The translations under genes were made by a program, and so were the position numbers. Positions 10,887 to 23,293 of a stretch of DNA of 64,000 bases are shown here, one piece after another; the first letter of the stretch is position 1, and each line of letters begins with the position of its first letter. A model generated the notes under the pieces. The model did not search any database. It saw only the letters and a list, made by a program, of their open reading frames with translations, and was not told the DNA's origin. The stretch spans positions 4,680,430 through 4,744,429 of the forward strand of contig CM041204.1 in assembly GCA_023078555.1 (NCBI GenBank), read 5' to 3'. The DNA comes from Ulva prolifera. Lineage: Eukaryota; Chlorophyta; Ulvophyceae; Ulvales; Ulvaceae.

Positions 10887-13007
10887 ATGGGGACTTCATT
10901 CAGCACGACCAAAGAAAGGAAGCTGTATATGCCGTCGCCCGATCTGACGGCTCCGGACTCACACGTGCGTGCTCCGTCTGCTTGAACACCGCGAATTGCG
11001 TACCGCTCACTTCCATGTGGTGAATTGATAGCCATCTTCCTCGGCCTACAAGTGTTGTAGGGAAACAAATCACCTGGCATTGCTGTACATAGCGCGCGGT
11101 ATTTGCAATGTTCGCGACTATCGTGGCTGCAGCACTGAACAGGGAAGCCCCAGCCCATCCCGGGGGCAAGGGCTCACGATGATTACCTATGTATCATGGA
11201 AGCAGCTGCATTTCTGTTGTGCTTCGCTATGAGTTATTTTACGCTTGTGGCTTCTTGTGCTGATTTGCGATATGTTCACAACTAGTGTCGCGTGCAGGCT
11301 CTTGTGTGCGAGCTCATCAGCGAGATCGGGAGCTTTGATTTTGCTGGCATCGTCTCACTGGGACCCGTGGGCGTGGGTAAAAGTAGCAATCTCAACACCA
11401 TTGCCAGCTACTTATCGAATCGTTTGGAACAAGAGGCCGCTGCGGGCTCTGGTATGACGACGCTGACTCCCGAATGCACAAGCCACATCATCTCATATCA
11501 AGGGCGGCCCGTCAAATGGAAGTGGATGGACACACCCGGCGATTTGTTCTCTGCCCTGGTGGAGAGGTGGAAGAGGTCTCAACTCCCGGAGACTTCAGAT
11601 GAGTACGTTTCGCCAGAGGACTACGATCGATATTTGAAGGAGCAGTTTATCGAGGTCTTGCTTTCTCATCAGCTTGGCTGTGTTATGGCAATGATGTCGG
11701 GGGTGGAGGTGTACTCCCAAGCAAGCCGCATGCCGCATGGCGATCCCAATGCACGGCTGGTCATTGAGGAAGGTAGCCGCCTTCACTGCCACATCCAGGT
11801 ATGATTCCATATGTCAGAGCTATGTTTGGCTAAAAAGTTCACCAAGTTGACCCGGGCGCTCTGTCACCGGGGTCAATCTTTGGCAGCCCATCTTTCACCT
11901 TGTGCTATGGTGATTGCGATGCTTTTGTCATGACCACGCATGTTGGCATCACCTCAGCATGTGCAAGTATAGCTTTGGTTCAGTTTTGCATGTGCTTCCA
12001 TGCCTCGGCAGTGCCCTGGACAATGTGGTTCTGCACATGCTTGCAACAAACATGCAGCTACAGGAGCTGACCGATGTAGAATGGGCACTTCACATTGACA
12101 TGAAAGTTTTCTTTATGCATGTGCTCGAAAATCTGCCGAGCTTACACGCCCTGACACTGCTTGCACTCACGATGGCGAAATCTGCACCTGTGACTGGCTG
12201 AGCCGATGATACAATACGTAGGTCTTGAAGCACATGTACCGACAGCTTGTGCAACATGGGCTGCGCTGCATCTGCATCCTCACAAAGGTGGACCTCGTGG
12301 ACGCGGCCATCGAGGACGATGTCGCGACGGTGCAGCAGTCATTTGCTGTCCACCAGCTCAGGCAGTGCATCTCCCATGCCACAGGAATCCCGATGAACCA
12401 GGTCAGCTCTCCCAGCACCCTCCTGCTGGGTTTCTTGCACATATTGTGTCAGATGCTCTGGTGCAATCGGTAAGCATTGGGGGCGGGCAAGCAACACATG
12501 CTGTGTCTTTCTCACAGCCATGATTGCTGTGTGATGTAGCAAGCTGCAGCTTTTCCCCCAGTGCATGGCCGTAGGCCCCTGGATCATTATGCTCGCGGTG
12601 CCGCGACGCTGCCAGCAAGCACCTCAGCTGCCCTCAGGCCAGTTGCAATGTGCCTGGGTGCTGTCCAGGTTCACCCGGTGGTCAACCTTGTGAGAGAATT
12701 CGAGCCGCAGAGCAACCTGGCGCTGGGCCATCTTGCGCTTTTCAATGTGCGGGCGGCACTGAGGGCTGCCAGCCATGCCCGCATGAAGCCGGCGCACCCC
12801 AGCGATATCCGCAGCCCGACACCAAACTGGGACACCCTGACCGTGCCGTCGCCGATTGTGGGGGACAATGGCACATCAGGGCGATCATATCCGGTAGACG
12901 AACACAGCCCGCCAGCCATGGCCATGCTCTCCAGCTTGAAGGGCTCTCTGGCTGCACAAGGGTCGGATGAGGCCGAGGAGCTGGTCCAAGAAAAGTTCTC
13001 ACCGTAG
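10887..13007 (+). CDS. IFI44-like P-loop GTPase, paralogue 1
   Basis: Four exons: 10887-10964, 11298-11798, 12222-12401 and 12669-13007. All junctions are phase 0, giving 365 residues. Exon 1 encodes 26 residues beginning MGTSFS, which fits the MGxxxS N-myristoylation consensus. Exon 2 carries the P-loop GPVGVGKSS and the G3 motif DTPGD. Exon 3 (exactly 60 codons) carries the G4 motif TKVD. Exon 4 begins VHPVVN and has a Ser/Pro-rich tail. Motif spacing and the PVVN segment after G4 resemble the GTPase domain of vertebrate IFI44/IFI44L, so I place it near that family; this rests on recalled pattern, not a search. Unlike paralogue 2, it has no intron after the G3 motif. Function is unknown; a membrane-tethered switch GTPase is the simplest inference. 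Confidence 0.72.
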
Positions 13008-14519
13008 CCAGTCAGCCTGATGTCAGAATCCGATGAAAAGCCTTCGCTGGAAGTATTTATGTGGTCGATGCAGGTTGTGTGGCGCAAACGGCTGACTGTG
13101 AGGACTGACAATATGCCAAGGAAGGCACAATGTGTGTGTGATGTAGAACTTGGCCTTATGGACGGCAGGTGGGCGCTGTGAAAGGCGCAACATAGGTTGT
13201 GGTGAGTGCCATGATCTGGGACAGGGAGATTCTTGAATGCGTGAAAAGTTTCTTCAGGCCGTGGGTGGCTGAGGTGACGCTGCTGTCTTGCAGCAAAGGC
13301 CACTTTATGGGCACGCCAGGCCCACAGCCGCACTGTGCCCGAGGCTCCTGAGGATATCCCTCGCCAAAAAGATTCGCTTCGATGGCGTGGGGTGCATCGG
13401 AGCGCATGCTATGCATGAAGACCTGAGGATGTGGAGGCTGCAGGCACTGCCTGTTCATCACCTCAGGGCTGTGCCCAAACCGATGTGGCAAACTCTGGCA
13501 TGGTGAAAGGATTTGTACGTCCATGATTCGAAGGTCAGTGCAGATCTTTCATTGTGGCAACGGCTGGGAACATGAAAGAAGGCGGTCTGTGCAAGTGGAT
13601 GTTGTCACCATTGATCGAAGTCTGACGTGCGCAATATATGCACCTCGCTGTGAAGTTGAGCATGCACCGTATGTGTATCGATTTGATTTGTTCTTGAATC
13701 TAACAATCTCCAAGAAGCATGTAAATTGCTTCGCCGTTCGAGGCACAAAGGCTCGCTGTATGATGCTGTTCGCTGTCGTGGTAATGCACTGTCCGCCTCC
13801 GGCCATGCAAGCGCACTACTGTAAGGGTGCACGCTCAGCAAGCTTGATGAGGTATCAGGCGAAGTATCCGGTGTGACCTGACTGCGATGTGGCTGTGGGT
13901 GCTGTATGTACATAAAGCATTAAATGGCAGCTTGCTGAATCTGGAGGGCCAGAGTTGCAATTGCAGGTACCTGGCCCCAATCTGACGTGACACATACACT
14001 TCAATGACACACATCGGGAATGCCCGTCTTGCCAAGTGAATTTAAGGCAATGCAGTCTTTGTGATGATGTTTTGGAATGATTTGCAATGAAACAACTCAT
14101 GGGGACGTTCAAGCATGAATGCTGGAGGTGCATTCAAGCCGCAGCAGGGCTGCCCCTCATCTGTTTCTGCTGCCAGTCTGGACCCAGGCCCAGCTGAGCT
14201 GACTATGGACTCAATGCCGCACGCATGATAACAGTAAAACATGTTGGAATCAAACGCACGAAGCTGAAAGCTTGCACATCATTTATCACATACATTTTGA
14301 ATTTGTTCACAAGGGACCCACCGATTCCCTGTAGCAGTGACCTAACACTCGCAGCCGCCCTTATCATCCAGCCGATACGCCTCTGCAACAGCTTGAGGAA
14401 TCATCGTGGGGAACCAAGACGCCTGGTGCCAAGGCCACACCTGCAGCCACAGCACCACTGCGTCAGACACACTCTCTGCACGCACCTGGTGAAAGAATGT
14501 CAGCGACAACAGTGCTCTT
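13008..14519. other. convergent intergenic region
   Basis: Lies between the 3' end of the GTPase gene (+) and the 3' end of the signal peptidase gene (-). Short frames only. No exon, repeat or RNA gene recognised. Confidence 0.45.
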
Positions 14520-15712
14520 CTATCTGGCATTCCTTGAGTGTGCCGCAATCAACATGAGACTGGGGCACACTTGGGCAGTCAGCCTCCCCAGAAGCAGTGA
14601 CTTTGGCACCGCGCCGTAGTCGCGGGAATCGCTAGACATGGCAAGATTGTCGCCTCCCAGCCACACAAAGTCTTCTGGGACCTCAGTCAAGGCCTGCGTG
14701 TGCAAGCCAGTTCCTGGATGATTCGCCAAAGGAGGGACAAGAGTTGTGCCCCCCAGAGCCAGCACCCTCTTGACGATCAGCTTACCTTCTTGCTTTGGAT
14801 GCTGAGCCAGCACCACATCACCTGGAAGGCATGAGGTGTTACACTGGCATGAGGTCTTGCACTTCGAGTCTCGGCGAATTTGGCAGGTTGCAGGCAATGC
14901 ACAGTCCCACACGACGCTTGGCATGCAGCAGAACTGGCGCATATCGGCACCACAGTTCTGTGCAAACGTAGCAGGATTGCAACTACGTCCAGAGGGGCAG
15001 ATCTGCAGAAACTGAGTTATAATTGAGCCAGGGCCACTTATGGTGCTGCCTTGCCCTGCTGACCGTGTTTGAGGAGAGTGGGGAATTGCAGGGCCATGTC
15101 AACATTAGCAGCTGTCCACATGACACGGCTTGCACGTGGAACGAAGCCTGCGGACAGGGAGCCTGACCGACATGCAGCTGCACTTCAGCAGGTGATTTAC
15201 AGAACTTTACATAACATGCACAGGCAAATAACAGACCAATCGGCCATTGAACCAGCCTCGGACAGATCAGTGATGCGGCACACGCTCTCAAGACTGACCG
15301 ATGTTGGCAGGCTTGGTCGCCGGGTGTAAAGCATCATTGCATGTACACGTACAACGTTTTGCCCATGCTCAAACCGAACGGGATGTACAAAATTGAATGC
15401 GCAGGCACTTCAGCCGATCGCACCCACTGAAAATCCAGTATATGCCGCCGTCTTATTCACTATGCACAAGTTCCCTCCAGGAGATGGCTGGATTGTCGGT
15501 ATCATGCTTGGTCCGACGCACTGCACACACATTTCAGCATGCTGAGGTGCCTGGAACAGCTGGAGGGGCACCTGATTTTTCAAGAACTGGCGTACCCATG
15601 TTATCGAGGCCACAAACTCGCCAAAGAGCTTTGTGCCGATGTACACTTGAGCCAGGTAGAGTCCTAGATCACGAGCTTCCGCCCATGATCTCATCTCACT
15701 CTCCGGGTACAA
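14520..15712 (-). CDS. mitochondrial inner-membrane protease-like signal peptidase (S26)
   Basis: Two exons, 15424-15712 and 14520-14821, joined in phase 1 (donor GTGG|GTGCGA, acceptor CTTCCAG), give 196 residues. Exon 1 holds the serine nucleophile motif GPSMIPT. Exon 2 holds the general-base lysine in KLIVKRV and the C-terminal box GDN...SSDSRDYGAVP typical of Imp1/Imp2. Length and box order fit Imp subunits of the mitochondrial inner membrane, which remove sorting signals from intermembrane-space proteins. A weakly hydrophobic segment before the serine (about residues 15-40) would be the membrane anchor. Plastid thylakoidal processing peptidase is the main alternative, but that enzyme is usually longer with an extended transit region. 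The exon 1 ATG at 15712 is the first in frame. Confidence 0.85.
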
Positions 15713-15799
15713 TGACCTCTACAGGCGTTCGATGGCCATGCCACATTTCTATTTCTCAATGATATTAAAATTCTACCTACTCATGGTTCATGACGATGC

Positions 15800-18700
15800 T
15801 AGCCTTGCCGCTGTACACAGATGTGACGCATACAGGGACCACCAAAGGTGCAAAGACACACGGAGCAGGCGAGGCGTGGCGTAGGCCCGTCAAACGTGCA
15901 CGAGTCAACAGACAGGGCTGCGCCATGGAGTCCTGAATTTCGACGCATTGCCGACTCACATGCGCCTTCACTGCTGGGCGCCGACGCGCTCCATACACCG
16001 AACGCTCGGGCCCGGGCATGTCACCCTGACCCTTGGTGCCGATGCCGTCGTGCGAAAGGCCGCCGCTCTCGGGCAGCTGCTAGGAAAGCACGGAAGCGAA
16101 TGGTATTCTGCACTCCTTCGATGGCACGGTCGACCTGGCTCGGGCATGTCAGTGTCACTGTCGTTCTGCCTCGTCCACCAGGCCCTGTGGGCTGGCGCCA
16201 CCCAGGTCTGTGTAGCTTTGAAGTGACAGACCACGCAGGTTTAGCCAAACACTTGCGCACAGCGCGCCCTTCATACACGGCCACACACCCATGCCTCCCT
16301 CAGCAGCTTTGCTTGGATGACTTGGAATGCCCAAGCCGCACCTCTCAGACGCATGCACACCTGGTCCATGGTCGGACCACAGTGGACCACTTGTGGACAT
16401 GATCGGCCACAGCACTGATGAACCCATGCACACATGCCCGGCATATCATTTCGAAAACATACTGTGAGGATGCTACACCTGACTTCAACGATTACACCAC
16501 ATCAATTCACGTCGCACAAGCCCAGCAATCCTTGGAACCACCCTGATTCAAGGCTGATATGAGTTCCAAACAATGCACACAATTGTAGTCTGCCGGTAAA
16601 TCACACGCCAGCAGGTTGCATGTCTGTGGAGCATCTCGCATTCATGAACCGAACTTCAAAGCCCTAGCTACCTTGTACGCGATTTCATGTATCAAACGGT
16701 CCACCAAGATGCATCCCTGGCCGCCCCTGAGAAGGGCATCTCCAAGGCCGAAAGAGTCCAAGTCATCTCGCCTCGTCACTCCCTGCAGATATGACGCCAC
16801 AACAACCGGCCGCGTGGTGTCGACGGGCACCCCAGCAAGCCCGCTGCGCTGCCAGCTCTGCTGCGGTCGGGCCACACGTGCCAGAATGCCTGCACTATCG
16901 ACCAACACCGTCAATCAAAGAGGTGACATTGTGGCAGATTGTGATCACCACAGAATGCACATCGCTGCAGTGCCCCGGTGCTTGGCAGGTGGCCTGTGGT
17001 GTGATCTGATATCACATGGCCGAGCTGCAACTGTCAACGCTCAGTGACAAGCATGCATGATAAGATCGAGGCAGGGCTGCCATGACCCCATGCAATAGCG
17101 AGGAATATGGAAGCGAGCTACTGGCTGCAGTGAAGGCAACACAAACTAGGCACCAGATTGTGGACAAGCTGTTTGTACCTTGATCGGAGGAAAGGTCGCT
17201 GCTAGGCCGTGGCGGCCCCTCAGGGTTACGGCCCGGCTGCAGGCCAAACACTGACTGAGTGCCAGGCGCAAACGAGACGAGGACGTGCAGAAGAATGCTT
17301 TGGTGCATCATCGGCGTAGTCGCCAGAATCTTGAGCAACGAGTCTGCCCAAGCAAGGCCCGCCCGCCGCAGCCTGTCAACCTCCGCGGCGCCTGCAGCCG
17401 GGAAGCCACAACGATACATGAGCTCCGCAAACTCATTCAGACAGGATGTCCTTTTGTGGCGGACGCTGGCTGTAGAAAATCGCCGGGAAAGCACCGAATT
17501 GATCATAGACCATTTGTGCCCGCCCACAACATGTATGAATTAGATGCCCATGACAGCCTGGACAGCCCGGCTCTGGTGATGGGTTCAGACTGTAGTGGAA
17601 CGCCCGCAGTGGGCCCAGGCGACAGTGGCTTCCAAACAGTTCATTCGTCCTCGTGCACGTTAGAACATACAACACCATGCCGCGAGCGTTGCGTCCTTGC
17701 ACAGACTAATCTTGACGTTATGCAACTCTAGATCATTGGTGCTGTGCCAGGCAAGTCTCAAGGTAGCACCCTGATGGGGAACCAGGTGTCCGGCACATGC
17801 ATGTGGCAAGGGGCACACTCAGGAGGAGCACTGTCACGGACGCAGCACCTCCTAGCAGAACAGACGCAGCACATTGGCGTGTGCCCGGGACGCACTTCTT
17901 TGCTTTTGGCTGGAGAGGTCATCTGCCTTGATGTGCAGGACCAGCATGTCCAGGTCGGGGCCTGCCCAGTCGTGCTGTGCAACGCGACCGCCAACTGCGT
18001 GGGCCGGCTGCCCCTGAGCATGTCCGGGGGATTCCAAATGCAGAAGTTGTGCCACATCAGCTGCAACCTTGTCTGGTGGAGGCAAGGGCAGCTGACACAT
18101 GCCGTCGTCCCTCGAAGCGTCATTGGCAGCCCTCTCAGCACCGCTGCCAGGCAGATGCGCCGAGGGGGTTTGAGCATCTGCTGTGTCTACGTCGCGGCTG
18201 CTGTTGTCCGATTGGCCTGATCCATTGCTGCTACACTCGTGCCCTGGATGAGGCGCAGCCTGGGGAGCACTGCCTCGGCCTGACGGAGTTGCAGTGGCCG
18301 CCAGTCGACCCGGGGGAGGGATGGCAATTGCCGGAGCGGGCTGTAGCCTGCAAACGGCAGATAAGATGAAGCGCGCTTCTGATCAGTGGCTCCTCAGCAA
18401 TGTAGCCATTAGAGACAGGCGACTGCAAGCTGAGGACAAGCAATGCTAGCAGGGAAGACAATCGCTGGCAGCACTTGCAGGCGCAGGCAAGCCCGCACAC
18501 ACCTGCTGCCACTCCGTGCTACATGTGATAAGCTCAGGACCGTACTCGCATGAACCCCCGCGGAGTATATCTGAATCATGCACCTGTAGCAGCTGTGCTG
18601 CATCTGTATCAGCTCTTGACGTGGATGCGACAGCGCACTGCATTCCCTTGAACGCACTCAAGATGCTGTGCTGTGATGGTGGTGATGTTGAACTGTTGCA

Positions 18701-19096
18701 TCCGAGGACTTGTGAAAGAAGCGGCAGGGTCGTGTCTGCAGGCACGTACGTCAGCAAAATGGGGCCATGCTCTTCGAATGTGCCAGGTGTTGTGTGGAAG
18801 TGCTCCTGCCCAACAGCTCAGGACAGGACAACACCTGCTGGAACAGCGGCGCAAAAATTGACCCCTTTGCGTGCAACATTATCAAAGTGCGGGAGGCCAA
18901 CTTCATCCACCCTGCAGCATGTGCCGGGTGTTGAAGCGTCGGAGTTGAGGCCTTCCATTAGCAACATCAGACTCCGAGGAGGGGGTAGCTGTCTTGCAGC
19001 AGCTTCCCAGGAGTAGTCTATGGGGCCTTGCACCACGTCCACGCAGTCACGACAGTCACAGAAGACGATTCGCTGACGCTGCTTCACTCGCGGCAT
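15800..19096 (-). CDS. unidentified multi-exon protein with Cys/His-rich N-terminus
   Basis: A chain of exons with closing phases: about 18906-19096, about 18494-18823, about 17894-18350, about 17190-17475 and about 16676-16890. Further likely exons lie at 16.0-16.3 kb and 15.8-15.93 kb. The start ATG is placed at 19096. The N-terminal exon has CDCRDC and CCREHFH, and the next continues TFEEHG, an arrangement that recalls zinc-binding SAND- or PHD-like modules, but I cannot name the family. The middle is Ala/Pro/Gly-rich. The 17.2-17.5 kb exon is helical (FAELMYRCGF, LLKILATTPM). The exchanger gene begins about 450 bp away on the opposite strand, so the two may share a promoter. Exon limits in the last third are uncertain. 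Confidence 0.5.
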
Positions 19097-19544
19097 GCCT
19101 CAGTGCAGTGCTCGAGACCAGTAACCGACGAGGACTTCGAAAGCAGCTTCGCACACGCCGAAGTTGAAGGACACTTCATCCAATGCTCTGCTTATGGCTT
19201 ATGGGTCTGATCGCCTAGAGGTGGCAAGATTTCAACAATGGAAGCAGCTGCGGCCCCTAGCCACGACACCTAGGCAAAACCCATGGCCATGCGGGGCCGG
19301 AGCTCCGCGGAGAAGCCATGGCAATGCACCTGAGATCAAGCAGCCAGGCAGCTCGCTTCATTGCTTTCGATGATGGTCCTGAATCGTGAGGTTCGCTTCA
19401 ACAAACCCCCTGTTCTCGCCCTTCGCACTGCCTGACAGCCCAGCACCTTGACGGGGCCCCCAAACATGAGACTCCACAGATGCGATATGAGTGTTCCGGC
19501 CTGAGCTGCCTGGGGTCGTGTTTTTGCGCATTTGTGAGGCCAGT

Positions 19545-22500
19545 ATGGCAGATGAGACATCGACTTGCGCAGCGCTGAGTTTGAAATCCGCGTGCTCGGC
19601 AACATTGGACAGAAATTCCGTCTGCGGTGACGAGACTCTGATCCCATGGAATAGAATTTTCATATGCACTGCCCAGTCACTGGCGCATGATGCAGTTGCG
19701 TACTGGGCTTTCGTTGCCGTGCTTGTATTGATCACACTAGTGATCATGTGGATTGGTGTCAACTTGCTATCCAAGGTACGAAAGCCACATTGAATCATGT
19801 TGCTTCGTTGTGTGTGCGTGGCAGAGCAAGCGTGATTCCGTTTGATGCTATGGCGCTATCGTGCAGAACGCAGCGATGTATTTCGCCCCGGCTCTTGAAG
19901 ACCTCTGCCTGAAATGGAACGTGCCGAGCCGGACGTCTGCAGCCCTCTTTGTTGCCTTGGCAAACGGAGCGCCTGATCTGGCCTCGACAGGATACATGTT
20001 CAAACAAGGTACACCTGCGAAGCAGTCTCGGCTCCCATGCCATTGCACATTATGTCCAAGTGGCAGGCCTTGAACACCGAGCGTGTTTGATGCAGGGCAA
20101 GGGGATATGGCATTCGGTGCTCTGCTCGGAGCCAGTACGTATGTATGCATGAATGTTGTTGGGATGGTGATACTGCTGAAGCCCAAAGGCCCCATGCAAG
20201 CAAACCTAGCATTAGTCCGTGACGTGGCGGGCTATCTGATCCTACTGCTGGTCATGCTGCCGATCTTCATGTCCGGCTTATCTCGTTTCTGGGTCTTTGT
20301 ACTGAATGGAATGTATGCCGCCCTGACAGGTGTGCGCCTGCGAACAGCCCCGGTCGCTGCCTTGCCCTTCTCGGCCTTCAGGACCAGACCCCCCGCGGAC
20401 TTTTTGTACGTCCGACTGTTCCAAATAAACCTTTGCATGCAAGCCTCACTACTGCGCCAGTGCAGTTGTGATATTTGCCGGAGATGAGTGGCACAAGCGT
20501 GGCCGGCCTCAGATGTTCCCCTCAGCAGGCTCTGAACATGCTTTTCAGCCTCTGATGTACAATGATGACGACGATGACGATTCCGACATCGCGTATGAAT
20601 ACCAGCCGCTAGAGCAGCACCGCCCTTCATCTCCAGAGCACCCGACCCTCTCCTCCTAGTGCGCTGCCTCCACCGCCCAGACAATCCACTGAATCCCTCA
20701 GCCCTCACACACCCGCCACCATCATCTGTGTTTTTTTTCCTGCACAGTAGCATCTGCTTGGGTTGCCTTACAGTCACGCTCTATGTGGCCATGGACGACT
20801 GGCTGCGGCCACCAACGCTCACGTGCCTGGTGCTTTGTAGCCTTCCGCGCAGAGCCTTCCTCAGGCTGCTCAGAGCACAGCGCGGGAGTTTTGTCTCTTC
20901 GCCCGATTGACAACTCTGCCATCTCACTGCCGGCCAACCATGTACACATGTCAAGACCAATGCTCCCGAATGTGCAACACCTCCAGCCTCCAGTCCTCAG
21001 CCCAGCGTCACAGATCACTGACAGTGTCCACGTGCAGTGTCCAGGAGTCCTCCCGGCGCATGCAAGAGCAGCACCGCACCCGCATGTCAGTCAACCAGAA
21101 GGCGTTCCGGAGGTCCGAGGCGCCGCCGGCGCGTGGCCTCGCGGCCACAAGGGCACTCGGCAGCAGCACCCACTCCCTTGCCGCCCCGCCGCCGCCGCCC
21201 GGCGCCGCCGCAGTTGGTGACTGGGATGTGTCTGAGGCTGTCGAGGCGGAGCGCGACGGGGCGAGGGCTGCGTCAGGGGGCCTCTCTGCGTCCGCCTCAG
21301 CGTCAGGCGACTTGAGCCTGGTCATCTTGCCGGGAGACTCGGTTTCGCAGCAGCGCGGCGCGCCGCCCAAACAGGTTCGCTCCGTTCGTGCCCTCTATCA
21401 GCCGGTTCATCAGGAAGTCGGGCTGTCCACTCTGGTGGGGATGTCTCATTGCACTGATCCCCTGATGGGCACATCCCATGCGCGCGGCAATTGCGTGGTA
21501 TCATTGGCCTCATTTCACCAACGCGGAGGGCGTGGTAGCTGCGTGTGGTTGTGTAGGAGGTCGTCCAGGGTGTTTGCCCACTGAGCGGTGTGATGGAGGT
21601 GACAATGTGCCTGTCGGGTATGCCGGGTTAAGTGGTTTTTTACCCCGTGACAAAGCCGACCTTCATTGTGACAGATACCGCACGATGTGTCTGTCGTGTG
21701 GGTCATCTCCTTCACTTCCGCATGCTCAGCAGGACTGTGTGCAGGCCGCCATGGGCTCAAGCCTGAACCTCGGGTCCATACCACTGGAGCTGGAGACGGC
21801 GATGCCTGTGCGCCATGCATCCAGCTGGGCCGTCAACGACTCTATGCGCGTCCTCGGCATGCTGTTTCCTCCCTGCGGCGACGGCGCCACGCCACAGGAG
21901 CCTGGCGACTCATGGGAGGGCACAGCGGAAACCGCAGATGCCGCAAACAGCGCCTCCGGCGGGCCGCTGCAGGCAGCGGCGGCGACATGCATGCCCACCA
22001 TGCAGTGGTTCTCCGCCGCTCTCGAGGTGCCAGACTACGTGGAGTTCTGCGCGAAGGAGGCGCGGCAGCGGCACGCGCTGCACGGCGTCGCGCTGCTGCT
22101 GATGGCCCCGGCGATGGCCCTCATGCGCTTCACGATCCCGACGATCGCGGCCGACTTTTATGACGCCGGCATCTTTGTCGTGGCCGCGGCGCTCGCGCCG
22201 TTCACGGCCGGGCCGCTGTTCGGCGTCGCCCTGCCTGCGTGGCTGCCCCCCACCCTCATGGTCGCGATGACCTGCGTCGCGCTCGCCTTCCTGGCCTTCG
22301 GGGTGCGCAGTCAACGCTTCGCAGCCGTCAGTGAACGAGGCTGTCAGTGAACTGTGTCCCCGTTGCTTGCATTGCATCGCCATCAGTGCACAGGAGTGTA
22401 GCGTTGCTTGCTCCCGCAGAGCTGAGATGCACAGGTTGAGCTGGGTACATGCAGGCCACATCCTGTGTGGTGGCCTGACAGCCTGCCCGGCAATGCGCGA

Positions 22501-23203
22501 GAGTGCAGAACGGCCCTCCTTCTGCCCTTGAGCTCACGCTCGCCCTGGATATCTGTTGTACAGCAATGCTGGTTGAGGGGTTGTTGAGGTTGGGTGCAAT
22601 CCCATTTGGGCTCACGCATGCAGTGGTATTGTGCAGGGCTTTGGGATACCGGCATGGATGCAGGGCGACGGTATTGCTCCACGGCTGTGTGTGCTGGGAC
22701 TGTCTGCTGTGACGCTCTTCATGGCAGTCGGCTGGATTCAGTTTCTGGCCGGGGAGCTCGTTGGTTGCATGCAAGCACTGGGAAATGTCGTGAAGTGCCC
22801 CCCCACGTTGCTGGGGTTCACGCTGGCTGCCATCAACTCCCTCGGGGATCAAGCGACAAACCTGTCCGTGGCACGAACCAGCGGAAAGCGTGCGGCATTT
22901 GCTGCATGTTTCTCTGGCATGACCTTCAACCTGTGCATTGCGTCTGCTTATGGCTGGTTTCTATACACGCAGAAATACGGTGTGGCTGTCGTTCCCATGG
23001 TGATAAGCAGGCCTACATGGATGCTGTGGATAGCCATGGTCGCTTTCCTGCTGGTGCTGCTGTCCGTCCTCGTGTGGTCGAAGGTGACATCAGGTGATTT
23101 GTGCATCCCATACAGAGGCGGAAAATGGTCGCAGTATGCCTTCCTTGGCTTAATGGTATGCTTTGTGGCAACAGGGGTCACTGACTGGGGTGCCAGTGTA
23201 TGA
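19545..23203 (+). CDS. cation/calcium exchanger (CCX / NCLX-type)
   Basis: Seven exons close in phase: 19545-19775, 19867-20008, 20096-20329, 20466-20592, 21038-21374, 21745-22302 and 22637-23203, giving 731 residues. The first three carry the N-terminal membrane bundle with alpha-1 motif ANGAPDLAS (canonical GNGAPD). Exons 4-5 encode a large loop with an acidic Asp run and a Pro-rich tract. Exon 6 re-enters the membrane with MRFTIPTI, a phrase typical of plant CCX proteins. Exon 7 carries alpha-2 INSLGDQATN (canonical GNSIGD) and the last helices. Such proteins move Ca2+ or K+ against Na+ or H+ across vacuolar, ER or mitochondrial membranes. The membrane cannot be told here. The ATG at 19545 is chosen as the first in a frame with no clear upstream acceptor. 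The 3' end is only about 90 bp from the convergent eS17 gene. Confidence 0.88.
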
Positions 23204-23293
23204 CGATGTAAGCTTGTGGCAAGCAACACGAACATGAGTAGACAGATTAGTTCCATGAATGAAGCCTGCAGTCGATCTAGCAGATGGATCAGC

